A stretch of 64,000 nt of DNA, from the NCBI RefSeq assembly GCF_004365355.1, contig NZ_SODP01000002.1, positions 1,421,838 to 1,485,837 on the forward strand. The letters run 5' to 3'. The position numbers were made by a program, and so were the translations under genes. Shown in pieces: positions 16,275 to 24,839 of this stretch. The notes under the pieces are model-generated. The model was given only the letters and a program-made list of their open reading frames with translations, was not told where the DNA came from and did not search any database. This DNA comes from Kribbella pratensis. GTDB taxonomy: Bacteria; Actinomycetota; Actinomycetes; Propionibacteriales; Kribbellaceae. Numbering within the stretch: position 1 is the stretch's first letter; every line of letters starts with the position of its first letter.

Positions 16275-17123
16275 ATGCCCGTCACTGCCCGACGGACGTC
16301 GCTTTCGCGCGCCGTCACCCAGCTTTCCAGTACCGACCGGCCGCCCGGCCGGACCCTGGCGAAGCACCGTAGGCCCAGCAAGTCCAGCAGCGCACCTCGC
16401 GCCGCAGCCGCCGTTCTGTCGGTCGGCCTCGCTGTCGGCGGTGGAGCCGCCCTCAGCATCAGCACCACCCCGGCAACCGCCTCGGCAACCACCATGACCG
16501 CTGCTCAGCAGCGCGGCCACATGAGCATCCCGAGCCGGCCGTTGCTCCGGCTGGGTGACTCCGGTCCGACCGTGAAGTACGTCCAGAGGGCCTTGCACCT
16601 CGGTCCGGACGGCTACTTCGGCAGCAGCACCGTCCGCGTTCTGAAGAAGTTCCAGACGTCGTGGGGCCTGAAGGCCACCGGCTACACGGACAAGAAGACC
16701 TGGGGTCGGCTGACCTGGGCCGCGAAGCACAAGGTGCTGTACGGCAACCATGCCGCCGCGAGCGGCACCACCACCTTCCGGGCCAAGGTGCTCCGGGAGG
16801 CGGCCAAGCTCAAGGGCACGCCGTACCGCTACGGCGGCACGACGACCCGCGGCTTCGACTGCTCCGGCTACACCGGCTACGTGTACAAGAAGGCCGGTCA
16901 CAAGCTGCCGCGCACGTCGCGCCAGCAGTACAGCGCGACCAAGCACATCAGCCGCAAGGCCGCCAAGCCGGGTGACCTCGTGTTCTTCCGCAGCGGTGGC
17001 GGCGGCGTGTACCACGTCGGCATCTACGCCGGTGGGAACATGCTGTGGCACGCCTCGAAGCCGGGTCGCCCGGTCGCCAAGGCGAAGATCTGGACCAGCA
17101 GCGTGGCCTTCGGCCGCATCTGA
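16275..17123 (+). CDS. Secreted peptidoglycan hydrolase, PG-binding plus NlpC/P60 domains
   Basis: A 282-residue exported cell-wall endopeptidase. A twin-hydrophobic signal region (about residues 40-75) ends in PATASA. A peptidoglycan-binding-1 domain follows (LRLGDSGPTVKYVQRALHL through WGLKATGYTDKKTWGRL). The C-terminal NlpC/P60 domain has Cys196 in RGFDCSGYTG and His247 in VYHVGIYAG as the catalytic pair. Such enzymes cut the peptide stem, usually D-Glu to the diamino acid, during growth or resuscitation. The c-di-AMP riboswitch directly upstream ends 10 nt before the start, so control is probably through transcript elongation. A strong terminator follows. Confidence 0.95.
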   Translation: MPVTARRTSLSRAVTQLSSTDRPPGRTLAKHRRPSKSSSAPRAAAAVLSVGLAVGGGAALSISTTPATASATTMTAAQQRGHMSIPSRPLLRLGDSGPTVKYVQRALHLGPDGYFGSSTVRVLKKFQTSWGLKATGYTDKKTWGRLTWAAKHKVLYGNHAAASGTTTFRAKVLREAAKLKGTPYRYGGTTTRGFDCSGYTGYVYKKAGHKLPRTSRQQYSATKHISRKAAKPGDLVFFRSGGGGVYHVGIYAGGNMLWHASKPGRPVAKAKIWTSSVAFGRI

Positions 17124-17202
17124 GTCCTGACCGGTCGGCACCCCTCCCCCCATCGGGTGCCGCTGGTCGTCAGCGTCCTATCCCCCCAGGCGCGCTGACC
17201 AT

Positions 17203-17256
17203 GAAACCGGCCGGGCCGTCGCCCCCACCCCTCCGACGGCCGGGCCGGTTTCCTTT
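17203..17256 (+). terminator. Terminator after the NlpC/P60 gene
   Basis: A 19-bp inverted repeat with a single mismatch (arms 17203-17221 and 17234-17252) closes a 12-nt loop and is followed by CTTTG. Confidence 0.75.
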
Positions 17257-17314
17257 GTGCATACCTGCCGTTCACCCGCCCTCCCTACGCTGCCCACGAG
17301 GCAACGGAGGGTTG

Positions 17315-17551
17315 ATGCGGCGACTGATGGGCCCGCTGTGGGTCGCCACGGTGGTGACGGGTTTCTACGGCACGGTTCGGGGTGTGTCCGAGAAGGCCGA
17401 GGAGACCGGGAAGTCCTTCTGGCGGGTCTTTTTCTCCGGGCAGGAGAACTTTGTCTGGCACAGTGCGCCGGGCTGGTACTACCCGGTCTGGATCACGCTG
17501 ACGGTCGTCACCGTGGCTGTCACCGCCTGGTACTTCTTCTCGCGCGACTAA
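17315..17551 (+). CDS. Small two-TM membrane protein, unknown function
   Basis: A 78-residue protein with two hydrophobic segments (about residues 5-20 and 58-76), separated by a charged, aromatic loop (EKAEETGKSFWRVFFSGQEN). ATG 17315 follows GGAGG. I do not recognise a family. It ends head-to-head inside the last 4 bp of the convergent response regulator gene. Confidence 0.65.
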   Translation: MRRLMGPLWVATVVTGFYGTVRGVSEKAEETGKSFWRVFFSGQENFVWHSAPGWYYPVWITLTVVTVAVTAWYFFSRD

Positions 17552-18204
17552 TCGTCGAGCAGACCGGCTTCGTACGCCAGGATCGCCACCTGCACGCGGT
17601 TCGTGGCATCGAGTTTCACCAGCGCTCGGGAGACGTGCGCCTTCACGGTGGCCTCGCTCATGAAGAGCTTCCGGCCGATATCGGCGTTCTGCAGGCCGCG
17701 GCCGACCTCGACCAGCACCTCGCGCTCGCGTTCGGTGAGCTTGCTGATCCGCTCACGCGCCACCCGCCGCCGGTCCGTCCGCGGGTCGCCGGCGAAGTGC
17801 CCGATCAGACGCCGCGTCACCGCGGGCGACAGCATCGCGTCCCCGGCCGCGACGACCTTGATCGCCTGCACCAGCTCGCGCGGCGGCGTGTCCTTGAGCA
17901 GGAACCCACTGGCCCCGGCCTGTAGAGCGCGGAACACGTAGTCGTCCAGATCGAAAGTCGTGAGTACGACGATCTTCGGCGGATCCGGCAGCGCCTGAAC
18001 CTCCCGCGTCGCCGCCAGCCCGTCCAGCCGCGGCATCCGGATGTCCATCAGTACGACGTCCGGCCGATGCTCCTTCACCATCGCCGCGGCGTCCGCGCCG
18101 TCGTCGGCCTCGGCGACCACTTCGAGCTCGTCGTCCGACTCAAGGATCATCTTCAGCCCGGCCCGGACCAGTGCCTCGTCGTCCACGATCAGCAGCCGCG
18201 TCAT
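17548..18204 (-). CDS. LuxR/NarL-type response regulator
   Basis: A 218-residue regulator: receiver domain (residues about 1-120) with phospho-acceptor Asp in PDVVLMDIRMPRLDG and an early LIVDDEALVRAGL, then a LuxR-type helix-turn-helix (LTEREREVLVEVGRGLQNAD, then IGRKLFMSEATVKAHVSRAL). It is encoded just downstream of its sensor kinase with a 4-bp ATGA overlap. The divergent ABC transporter genes are the likely target. Confidence 0.95.
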   Translation of the reverse strand: MTRLLIVDDEALVRAGLKMILESDDELEVVAEADDGADAAAMVKEHRPDVVLMDIRMPRLDGLAATREVQALPDPPKIVVLTTFDLDDYVFRALQAGASGFLLKDTPPRELVQAIKVVAAGDAMLSPAVTRRLIGHFAGDPRTDRRRVARERISKLTEREREVLVEVGRGLQNADIGRKLFMSEATVKAHVSRALVKLDATNRVQVAILAYEAGLLDD

Positions 18205-19409
18205 CGTTCCCCTTCGTCGCGGTTCGACGCCGTGTCCACGAACTCGGGCTCGGCATCTTGTTTGCGGTCATCCCACGGCAGCCAGGCCTCGACCCGCCAG
18301 CCGCCTTCGAGCGTCGGCCCGGTGGTCAGCCGGCCACCGACCAGCTGCACCCGCTCGCGCAGCCCGACCAGTCCCGCACCGGCGCCAGGGAGCAGTGAAT
18401 CAGCAGCCACCGGCCGCACGTTCGTCACCCTCACCGTCACACCCTCGCCCCGCGCGCCATGGACCCACACTTCGGTCGCAGCGCCGCGGGCGTGCTTGTG
18501 CACATTGGTCAGCGACTCCTGCACCAGCCGGTAGACGGTCCGCCCGAGCGAATCCGGTACGTCGGGCGGCAGCGCAACGTCGTACCCGACGGTCACCCCC
18601 GCGTCGCGGGACGCCTCGATCAGCCGCTCGAGATCCGCGGCGTGGGGCACGGGCGACAGGTCTGCGCCTGCCACGCTGACGTCGGACCGGAGTACGCCGA
18701 GGACCTCGCGGAGGTCCTCCATCGCCTGCCGGGCGGTTTCGCGGATGAGCTTGGCCGAGCCTTCGACCTTGTCCGCGCCGACGGCCGGGTTCACCTCGAG
18801 ACCGCCTGCGTGCAAGGCGATCAGCGAGACCTTGTGCGCGAGTACGTCGTGCATCTCCTGCGCGATGCGGGATCGCTCGCCGAGCCGGGCCTGTTCGCTG
18901 CGCAACTCACGCTCCGCCTCGGCACGCTCGGCCCGGTCCCGCAGCGATGCCATCAGGTCGCGGCGCGCTCCGACGTACGCGCCGACCGCGATCCAGCTTC
19001 CGACCAGGAACGGACCGGTGAAGATGGAGACCCAGATCGATCCCTTGCCACCCCAGGTGTTCAGTACGTAGGCGGCGTACGACGCCAGACCGAGGATCGC
19101 CAGGGCGAGGTCGCGGCGACGGATCGAGAGCGTCAGCAGCGCGAGCCCCATCGGGACGAAGATCCCGCCGGTCAGCATCGCGACAACGGCGATCGCGGTG
19201 ACCGTGACGGGGAACCGCCGGCGCCAGAGCAGCGCCACCGAGGCGACGATGCCGGCACCGAGGACGTACCAGTCCTTGGGGCTCCAACCGCCTCCGCCGG
19301 ACGCGGCCTGCGCGACGATCGTGAGCAGACTGAAGGCGACGAACAGGAAGTCGCGCACGCGCGGGGCATGCCTGACCCACCAGGCGTACCACCGGCGCAA
19401 CCGTCGCAT
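18201..19409 (-). CDS. Membrane sensor histidine kinase (HisKA_3 type)
   Basis: A 402-residue NarX/DesK-like kinase. About five TM segments occupy residues 15-150, with no large extracellular domain. The phospho-acceptor helix is QEMHDVLAHKVSLIALHAG, and the ATPase domain ends with VRVTNVRP and GAGLVGLRERVQLVGG. A kinase with few external residues often senses membrane or intramembrane signals, such as cell-envelope antibiotics. Coupled translation with the response regulator and divergence from an ABC exporter support an envelope-stress or drug-export circuit, by analogy only. Confidence 0.93.
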   Translation of the reverse strand: MRRLRRWYAWWVRHAPRVRDFLFVAFSLLTIVAQAASGGGGWSPKDWYVLGAGIVASVALLWRRRFPVTVTAIAVVAMLTGGIFVPMGLALLTLSIRRRDLALAILGLASYAAYVLNTWGGKGSIWVSIFTGPFLVGSWIAVGAYVGARRDLMASLRDRAERAEAERELRSEQARLGERSRIAQEMHDVLAHKVSLIALHAGGLEVNPAVGADKVEGSAKLIRETARQAMEDLREVLGVLRSDVSVAGADLSPVPHAADLERLIEASRDAGVTVGYDVALPPDVPDSLGRTVYRLVQESLTNVHKHARGAATEVWVHGARGEGVTVRVTNVRPVAADSLLPGAGAGLVGLRERVQLVGGRLTTGPTLEGGWRVEAWLPWDDRKQDAEPEFVDTASNRDEGER

Positions 19410-19552
19410 TCCGTCACTGTAGTTCGACGGTCGACGCGATCACGTCCCCCTTCCGGGTGGGTTCCGGGGGTGTCCCGGACGACTTTCGTAGGGGGTGGCC
19501 GCAGCCCCTCGTCCGATGTGCGAGGGGGGTCGCCGGCGGTTGACTCGATGTC

Positions 19553-20443
19553 ATGATCACCGTCGAGAACCTGACCAAGCGCTACGGCAGCACCACGGCT
19601 GTCCAGGACGTGTCGTTCACCGTTCAGCCCGGCAGCATCACCGGCTTCCTCGGCCCGAACGGGGCCGGCAAGTCGACCACGCTGCGGATGCTCACCGGCC
19701 TGACACCGCCGAGCTCCGGCACCGCCACCATCACCGGCAAGCGGTACGCCGACCTGCCGAACCCGGGCCGGGTCGTCGGAGTCATGCTGGACGCCGCGGC
19801 GCAGCACCCGGGCCGGACCGGCCGCGAGACGCTGCTGCTGAACGCCAGCCTGCTCGGGGTGCCGAAGACCCGCGCCGACGAGATGCTCGAGGCGGTCGGA
19901 CTCAGCCACGCCGCGAAGCGCCGCGTCGGTCAGTACTCGCTCGGCATGCGGCAGCGGCTCGGTATCGCGGCCGCGCTGCTCGGCGACCCCGCCGTACTGA
20001 TCCTCGACGAGCCTGCCAACGGGATGGACCCGGAGGGCATCCGGTGGATGCGCGGGCTGCTGCAGGACTTCGCCGCCCGCGGCGGCACCGTGATCCTGTC
20101 CAGCCACCTGCTCGGTGAGGTGCAGGCGACCGTCGACCGCCTGGTCGTCATCGGTGGCGGCCGGATCGTCGCCAACGGCTCGCTGGACGAACTGCTCGCC
20201 GGGACCGGCACTCTCGTCCGCGGCCTCGACCCGATCCGCCTGAACGAGGCCCTGACCGCGGCCGGCCTGAGCCTCGAGCCGCTCGCCGACGGCTCGCTGC
20301 GCGTCGATGCCACCGCCGAGCAGGTCGGGCGCGCCGCCGCCGCTGCCGGTCAGATCCTGATCGAACTCCGCCAGAGCGACGGCGCCGGCCTGGAGGACCT
20401 GTTCTTCCAGCTGACCGCAGCGCCCACCGCCGCGGCCGCCTGA
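19553..20443 (+). CDS. ABC transporter ATP-binding protein (drug-export type)
   Basis: A 296-residue ATPase subunit. Walker A GPNGAGKSTT, signature YSLGMRQRLGIAAAL, Walker B VLILDEPANGMDP and switch His in LSSHLLGE are all intact. The C-terminal extension of about 80 residues is common in the DrrA/BcrA-like group. With the permease 33 bp downstream it forms an export-type ABC transporter. The divergent two-component system probably controls it. The start ATG has no strong ribosome site; GTTGACTCGATGTC lies immediately before it. Confidence 0.95.
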   Translation: MITVENLTKRYGSTTAVQDVSFTVQPGSITGFLGPNGAGKSTTLRMLTGLTPPSSGTATITGKRYADLPNPGRVVGVMLDAAAQHPGRTGRETLLLNASLLGVPKTRADEMLEAVGLSHAAKRRVGQYSLGMRQRLGIAAALLGDPAVLILDEPANGMDPEGIRWMRGLLQDFAARGGTVILSSHLLGEVQATVDRLVVIGGGRIVANGSLDELLAGTGTLVRGLDPIRLNEALTAAGLSLEPLADGSLRVDATAEQVGRAAAAAGQILIELRQSDGAGLEDLFFQLTAAPTAAAA

Positions 20444-20476
20444 TCACACCCAATCCTTCTTCTGGAGCTCATCGCT

Positions 20477-21286
20477 ATGACCACTGTGACCGAAGACGTC
20501 CCGACCACCGCTCCGGCCAAGCACCGGGCCGAGGTAGCGACCACGCTGCCGCCCGCCCGCGGCCAGTCGTTCCTGAAACTGGTCGCCATCGAACTACGCA
20601 AATCCGTCAACACCCGCAGCGGCCGGGTCCTGATCGCCGCGATCCTGCTGGTCGCTGTGGCCGCGCTGACCTGGCAGATCACCCACCTGCCGCAGGGCGC
20701 AGCCGGCTTCGACGGCTTCCTCGGCGCCGCATCCACCGGCGTCATGCTGCTGCTGCCGGTGATCGGCGTGATGGCGATGACCTCGGAGTGGACGCAGCGG
20801 ACCGCGCTGACAACATTCACGCTGTCACCGCGCCGGGTCCGGGTGCAGCTGGCCAAGTTCGTCTCGGCCGTCGTACTGAGCGTGGTCGTGATGACCGGGG
20901 TCGTCGCGATGGCTCTCGCCGGCACGGCGCTCGCCGGTGGCATCACCGACCACGCTGCGTCGTACGCCGGACTGGGCGGGCAACTGGCCGGCGCCTATCT
21001 GACTGTGGCGCTGAACGTCGTGATGGGCGCCGCCTTCGGTGCGGTCATCCCGCAGACCGCGGTCGCGATCCTGGCCTTCTTCATCGCGCCGACCGCGTGG
21101 TCGCTGGCCGGGCCGGCGCTGTTCAAGGACAACGCGAACTACCTGGACGTGTTCGGCGCGCTGGGCCGGATCGCGGAGCGGGATCTGCACGGGATGGTGC
21201 CCGAGACGCTGACCGCGGTCGGGGTCTGGATCGTCCTTCCGACGATCGTCGGACTGTGGGCTAGCTCACGTCGCGAAGTGAAGTAG
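20477..21286 (+). CDS. ABC transporter permease (ABC-2 type)
   Basis: A 269-residue permease with six predicted TM helices after a cytoplasmic N-terminal region of about 45 residues. It resembles ABC-2 subunits that pair with BcrA/DrrA-like ATPases. The start ATG has TGGAG 8 nt upstream. There is no substrate-binding protein in the locus, in line with an exporter. The substrate is unknown. Confidence 0.88.
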   Translation: MTTVTEDVPTTAPAKHRAEVATTLPPARGQSFLKLVAIELRKSVNTRSGRVLIAAILLVAVAALTWQITHLPQGAAGFDGFLGAASTGVMLLLPVIGVMAMTSEWTQRTALTTFTLSPRRVRVQLAKFVSAVVLSVVVMTGVVAMALAGTALAGGITDHAASYAGLGGQLAGAYLTVALNVVMGAAFGAVIPQTAVAILAFFIAPTAWSLAGPALFKDNANYLDVFGALGRIAERDLHGMVPETLTAVGVWIVLPTIVGLWASSRREVK

Positions 21287-21480
21287 CGGGGCCGGACGCG
21301 GTGGGGTGGGCCGGTTTGAGGGGATCGGCCCGCCCCGCCGATGCTGTGATCGGACCTCTGGGCGGGGGCGGTGCGTGTGTCGATCCCGCGCTCCGGGTAT
21401 CCTTGAATCACGATTACTGACGACTGATCCGTGGGCGCCACGCAGCGTACCCGGTTGACTTGTGCGAGGGGGTCGACGCT

Positions 21481-21666
21481 ATGGGGCGCGGCCGTGCAAA
21501 GGCCAAGCAGACGAAGGTCGCACGCGACCTGAAGTACCGCACCTGGGACACCGACTTGGACCAGCTCAAGCGTGAGCTGTCCGGTGACCAGGGTGGCGAC
21601 CGTTCTGCGAACGGCGAGAACGACGGCGACGGAGACGACGCCGACGACTACCACCCCCGTCGGTAA
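21481..21666 (+). CDS. DUF3073 family protein
   Basis: A 61-residue actinobacterial protein with the family opening MGRGRAKAKQTKVARDLKY and a following YRTWDTDLDQLKRELSG helix. The Asp/Gly-rich tail is variable. The function is unknown, though in many actinobacteria the gene sits beside purM and purF as here. ATG 21481 is the start; a GTG at 21460 is upstream. It is convergent with purM. Confidence 0.9.
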   Translation: MGRGRAKAKQTKVARDLKYRTWDTDLDQLKRELSGDQGGDRSANGENDGDGDDADDYHPRR

Positions 21667-21683
21667 GCATCAGCCCGGCTGAG

Positions 21684-21715
21684 CTGCTCAGGCGCCCCTC
21701 GGGGTGACTGAGCAG
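21684..21715. terminator. Hairpin between DUF3073 and purM
   Basis: CTGCTCAG (21684-21691) pairs with CTGAGCAG (21708-21715), and inside it CGCCCC pairs with GGGGTG around a 2-nt tip. No U-run follows, so it may work as a bidirectional stop or as a processing hairpin. Confidence 0.5.
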
Positions 21716-21839
21716 TTCACCGTGCGTCCGACGAGAACCACCACACCAGCACCACCTGTGGCGGATCAGCGGTCGTAGCTGCCCGAGGCGTCGGACAGCT
21801 CGTTCCGGAGCCGCTCCCAGGTGGTGCTGGATGCGTGCC

Positions 21840-22913
21840 TTACTTGGCGTAGGTACCTTCGAGGGTGACGGTGCCGCCTGGCGTCGCAGTGACCTCACCG
21901 CATACCCATGCGGGGATGTCGCGGGCGGCCAGCGCCTGGATTGCGGCATCGGCCGCCGACGGGTCGAGCACTGCGACCATGCCGGCGCCCATGTTCAGCG
22001 TCTTCTCCAGCTCCGGCAGCGCGACATCGCCGAGCAGGCCCACGAGCCCGAAGATCGGCGCCGGCGTCCAGGTCGACCGGTCGATCCGGACCGACAGCTC
22101 GGCCGGGATCACGCGCGCCAGGTTCGCGGCGAAGCCACCGCCGGTGATGTGCGACATCGCGTGCAGCGGCCGCCTGTCCTCGTTGTTCAGCTCCTGGATC
22201 AGCTCCAGGCAGTGCTTGGCGTACACGCGGGTCGGCGTCAGCAGGACCTCGCCCAGCGTCGTACCGAGCTCCGGCACCTCGCGGTCCAGCGTCCACTTGG
22301 CCCGGTCGAAGAACACGTGCCGCACCAGGCTGTACCCGTTCGAGTGCAGTCCCGACGACGCCATCGCCAGCACGACGTCCCCTGCGCGCACCCGCTCCGC
22401 GCCGAGCACCTCGTCCGCCTCGACCACGCCGGTCGCGGCGCCGGCCACGTCGTACTCGTCTGCCTTCAGCAGACCCGGGTGTTCCGCGGTCTCGCCGCCG
22501 ACCAGCGCCGTACCGGCCTCGACACAGGCCTCCGCGATGCCCTTCACGATCTGCGCGATCGTCTCCGGGACCACCTTGCCGGTGCAGATGTAGTCGGTCA
22601 TGAACAGCGGCTCCGCGCCGCACACGACCAGGTCGTCGACGACCATCCCGACCAGGTCGAACCCGATCGTGTCGTGCTTGTCCAGCTTCTGCGCGATCGC
22701 GACCTTGGTCCCGATCCCGTCCGTCGAGGTCGCCAGCAACGGTCGACGGTACGACGTCAGGGCGGTCGCGTCGAACAGGCCGGCGAACCCGCCGAGCCCA
22801 CCGACCACCTCGGGGCGGGTCGCCTTCGCCACCCACTCCTTCATCAGCTCGACGGCGCGGTCACCGGCCTCGATGTCGACCCCGGCGGACGCATAGCTCG
22901 CGCCTTCGCTCAC
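21840..22913 (-). CDS. purM: Phosphoribosylformylglycinamidine cyclo-ligase
   Basis: A 357-residue AIR synthetase, which closes the imidazole ring in purine synthesis using ATP. The opening SYASAGVDIEAGDRAVELMK, the motif TSTDGIGTKVAIA and GETAEHPGLL are family landmarks, and the glycine-rich AMASSGLHSNGYSLVR forms the ATP-binding loop. It lies downstream of purF on the same strand, about 100 bp apart, as in most actinobacteria. The intergenic segment contains a twice-repeated ATCACGGACGG or close form, meaning unknown. Confidence 0.97.
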   Translation of the reverse strand: MSEGASYASAGVDIEAGDRAVELMKEWVAKATRPEVVGGLGGFAGLFDATALTSYRRPLLATSTDGIGTKVAIAQKLDKHDTIGFDLVGMVVDDLVVCGAEPLFMTDYICTGKVVPETIAQIVKGIAEACVEAGTALVGGETAEHPGLLKADEYDVAGAATGVVEADEVLGAERVRAGDVVLAMASSGLHSNGYSLVRHVFFDRAKWTLDREVPELGTTLGEVLLTPTRVYAKHCLELIQELNNEDRRPLHAMSHITGGGFAANLARVIPAELSVRIDRSTWTPAPIFGLVGLLGDVALPELEKTLNMGAGMVAVLDPSAADAAIQALAARDIPAWVCGEVTATPGGTVTLEGTYAK

Positions 22914-23014
22914 GTTCTTCTCCTCGGTACGGCGGTACTCCGGGCGTCCGGCGTACGGCCGTCTTCCCGGGGGACTGGATTACGGGCGGCTCTGCATCAC
23001 GGACGGCCCGGCAA

Positions 23015-24574
23015 TCACGGACGGCTCAGGGCGTCGGCGGCCCCGCCACCGCCGGAGACCGTGGCCAGACCGTCGACGTCGGTCACCGGCAGCTCGAGCA
23101 GGTGCTTGCCGAGGTGCTCCGGGTCGGGCAGGGCGACCGGGTAGACACCGTCGAAGCAGGCCCGGCAGAGCCGCTCCTTCGGGACCGTCGTCGCCTCGAC
23201 CAGGTTGTCGAGGCTGATGTAGCCGAGCGAGTCGGCGCCGAGCGAACGGCAGATCTCCTCGGTGTTCAGCCCGTTCGCGATCAGCTCGGCCCGGCTGGCG
23301 AAGTCGATGCCGTAGAAGCACGGCCACTTCACCGGCGGCGCGGTGATGCGGACGTGGATCTCCTTGGCGCCGGCCTCGCGCAGCATCCGGATGACCGCGC
23401 GCTGCGTGTTGCCGCGGACGATCGTGTCGTCGACGACGACCAGGCGCTTGCCCTCGATCACCTCGCGCAGCGGATTCAGCTTGAGGCGGATGCCGAGCTG
23501 GCGGATCGTCTGGCTCGGCTGGATGAACGTGCGGCCGACGTACGCGTTCTTGACCAGGCCGGAGCCGTACGGGATGCCGGACTCCTCGGCGTACCCGATC
23601 GCGCCCGGCGTGCCGGACTCGGGCGTCGCGATGACGAGGTCGGCCTCGGCCGGGTGCTCCTTGGCCAGCTTGCGGCCGATCTCGACGCGGGTCGAGTAGA
23701 TCCGCTGACCGGAGATCTGGGTGTCCGGGCGGGCCAGGTACACGAACTCGAACAGACAGCCCTTGGGGTCCGGCTGGGCGTACTTCGTCGAGCGCAGACC
23801 GTCGGCGTCGATCGCGACGATCTCACCCGGCTCGACCTCGCGGATGAACGAGGCGCCGACGATGTCGAGAGCCGCGGTCTCGCTGGCGACCACCCAGCCG
23901 CGCTCGAGCCGGCCCAGGACGAGCGGACGGATGCCCTGCGGGTCGCGGGCGGCGTACAGCGTGTTCTCGTCCATGAAGATCAGGCTGAACGCGCCCTTGA
24001 CCTTCGGCAGGATCTTGGCGGCGGCCTCTTCGATCGTCAGGTCCGGGTACCCGGCCAGCATCGAGGTGAGGATGTCGGTGTCGGACGACGCACCGTGCTT
24101 GGCGTTCGCCTTCGCGTGGTCGACGTCGGCGTCGAGACCGAGATCCAGGTCACCTTCGCCGTTAAGGCTGGCAGCCAGTTCGCTGGTGTTGGTCAGGTTG
24201 CCGTTGTGCCCGAGCGCGATCGAACCGGTCGCCGTGGACCGGAACGTCGGTTGCGCGTTGGCCCACACGCTGGAGCCAGTCGTCGAGTACCGGCAGTGGC
24301 CGATAGCGATATGCCCCCGGAGCGAGGCCAACGTCGCCTCGTCGAAGGCCTGACTGACCAGCCCCATGTCCTTGTAGACCAGAATCTGCGACCCGTTACT
24401 GACCGCGATCCCCGCCGACTCCTGGCCCCGGTGCTGCAAGGCATACAGTCCGAAGTAGGTGAGCTTGGCAACCTCTTCACCAGGCGCCCAGACCCCGAAC
24501 ACCCCACAAGCATCCTGCGGACCCAAATCCTGCGGGTCGAGTTCATGAGTAAGCCGACCATCGCCACGAGCCAC
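23015..24574 (-). CDS. purF: Amidophosphoribosyltransferase
   Basis: This 519-residue enzyme makes phosphoribosylamine from PRPP and glutamine, the first step of purine synthesis. The N-terminal nucleophile Cys23 (QDACGVFGVW) must be exposed by propeptide removal. Four cysteines in KGCLFEF, WPCFYGID and RLCRACFDG match the [4Fe-4S] ligands of the Bacillus-type enzyme. The PRPP loop is LVVVDDTIVRGNTQR. GTG 24574 is preferred over GTG 24580: a TAGACT hexamer (24586-24581) ends 7 nt before it, which would give a leaderless mRNA, and the product then begins with the usual ARGDGRLTH. Confidence 0.97.
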   Translation of the reverse strand: MARGDGRLTHELDPQDLGPQDACGVFGVWAPGEEVAKLTYFGLYALQHRGQESAGIAVSNGSQILVYKDMGLVSQAFDEATLASLRGHIAIGHCRYSTTGSSVWANAQPTFRSTATGSIALGHNGNLTNTSELAASLNGEGDLDLGLDADVDHAKANAKHGASSDTDILTSMLAGYPDLTIEEAAAKILPKVKGAFSLIFMDENTLYAARDPQGIRPLVLGRLERGWVVASETAALDIVGASFIREVEPGEIVAIDADGLRSTKYAQPDPKGCLFEFVYLARPDTQISGQRIYSTRVEIGRKLAKEHPAEADLVIATPESGTPGAIGYAEESGIPYGSGLVKNAYVGRTFIQPSQTIRQLGIRLKLNPLREVIEGKRLVVVDDTIVRGNTQRAVIRMLREAGAKEIHVRITAPPVKWPCFYGIDFASRAELIANGLNTEEICRSLGADSLGYISLDNLVEATTVPKERLCRACFDGVYPVALPDPEHLGKHLLELPVTDVDGLATVSGGGGAADALSRP

Positions 24575-24615
24575 ACCCACAGTCTACGGGACGCCGCTCG
24601 GCGCGCGGACCAGGA

Positions 24616-24738
24616 CTACCAGCAGGTCTGTCCGGGGCCGCAAGCCGGCTCGGACCCGCCGGCGGCCGAGGCAGGCAATGCAGCGGCCGCCACAAGAAGC
24701 AGCGCGGTTCCAACTACGCTCAGCACCTTCTTGATCAC
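24616..24738 (-). CDS. Putative secreted Cys-containing signal peptide (40 aa)
   Basis: A very short gene, read from the sequence itself: GTG at 24738, TAG at 24618-24616. The product has a Lys-Lys N-terminus, a hydrophobic core (VLSVVGTALLLVAAAALP) and a signal-peptidase site (ASA or SAA). Release would give about 14 residues, GGSEPACGPGQTCW, with a Cys-x5-Cys spacing and C-terminal Trp. AAAGG lies 8 nt before the start. It is divergent from two TrmB/LuxR-type regulators. An 11-bp motif, GGTCGATTCCG, lies 22 bp upstream of the start and recurs in the same relative place before the first regulator. Secreted-peptide pheromone or small exported antimicrobial are the obvious options; both are inference. 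Confidence 0.6.
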   Translation of the reverse strand: MIKKVLSVVGTALLLVAAAALPASAAGGSEPACGPGQTCW

Positions 24739-24760
24739 ACTACGACCTTTCGAAATAATC

Positions 24761-24817
24761 CGGAATCGACCTACGTGTCCTCTTTATCGACGCTGTCTGT
24801 ATATGGTCGGTTCCGAC
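24761..24817. promoter_or_regulatory. Mirrored operator-like motifs between the peptide and regulator genes
   Basis: GGTCGGTTCCG (24805-24815, plus strand) and GGTCGATTCCG (24771-24761, minus strand) differ at one base. Each points toward its own gene and ends 24 or 22 bp before that start codon. The plus-strand copy extends to a palindrome, GTCGG-TT-CCGAC (24806-24817), beside a possible -10 TATATG. The symmetry suggests shared control by the same DNA-binding protein. Confidence 0.55.
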
Positions 24818-24839
24818 AAGTTTCTGAAGGAGAGGGATC

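Noticed and set aside
22980..23035. Short repeats of ATCACGGACGG between purF and purM
   Set aside because: Only two imperfect units; too few for a repeat array or CRISPR.
21831..23144. A plus-strand frame of 437 codons
   Set aside because: Antisense to purM; low-complexity product.
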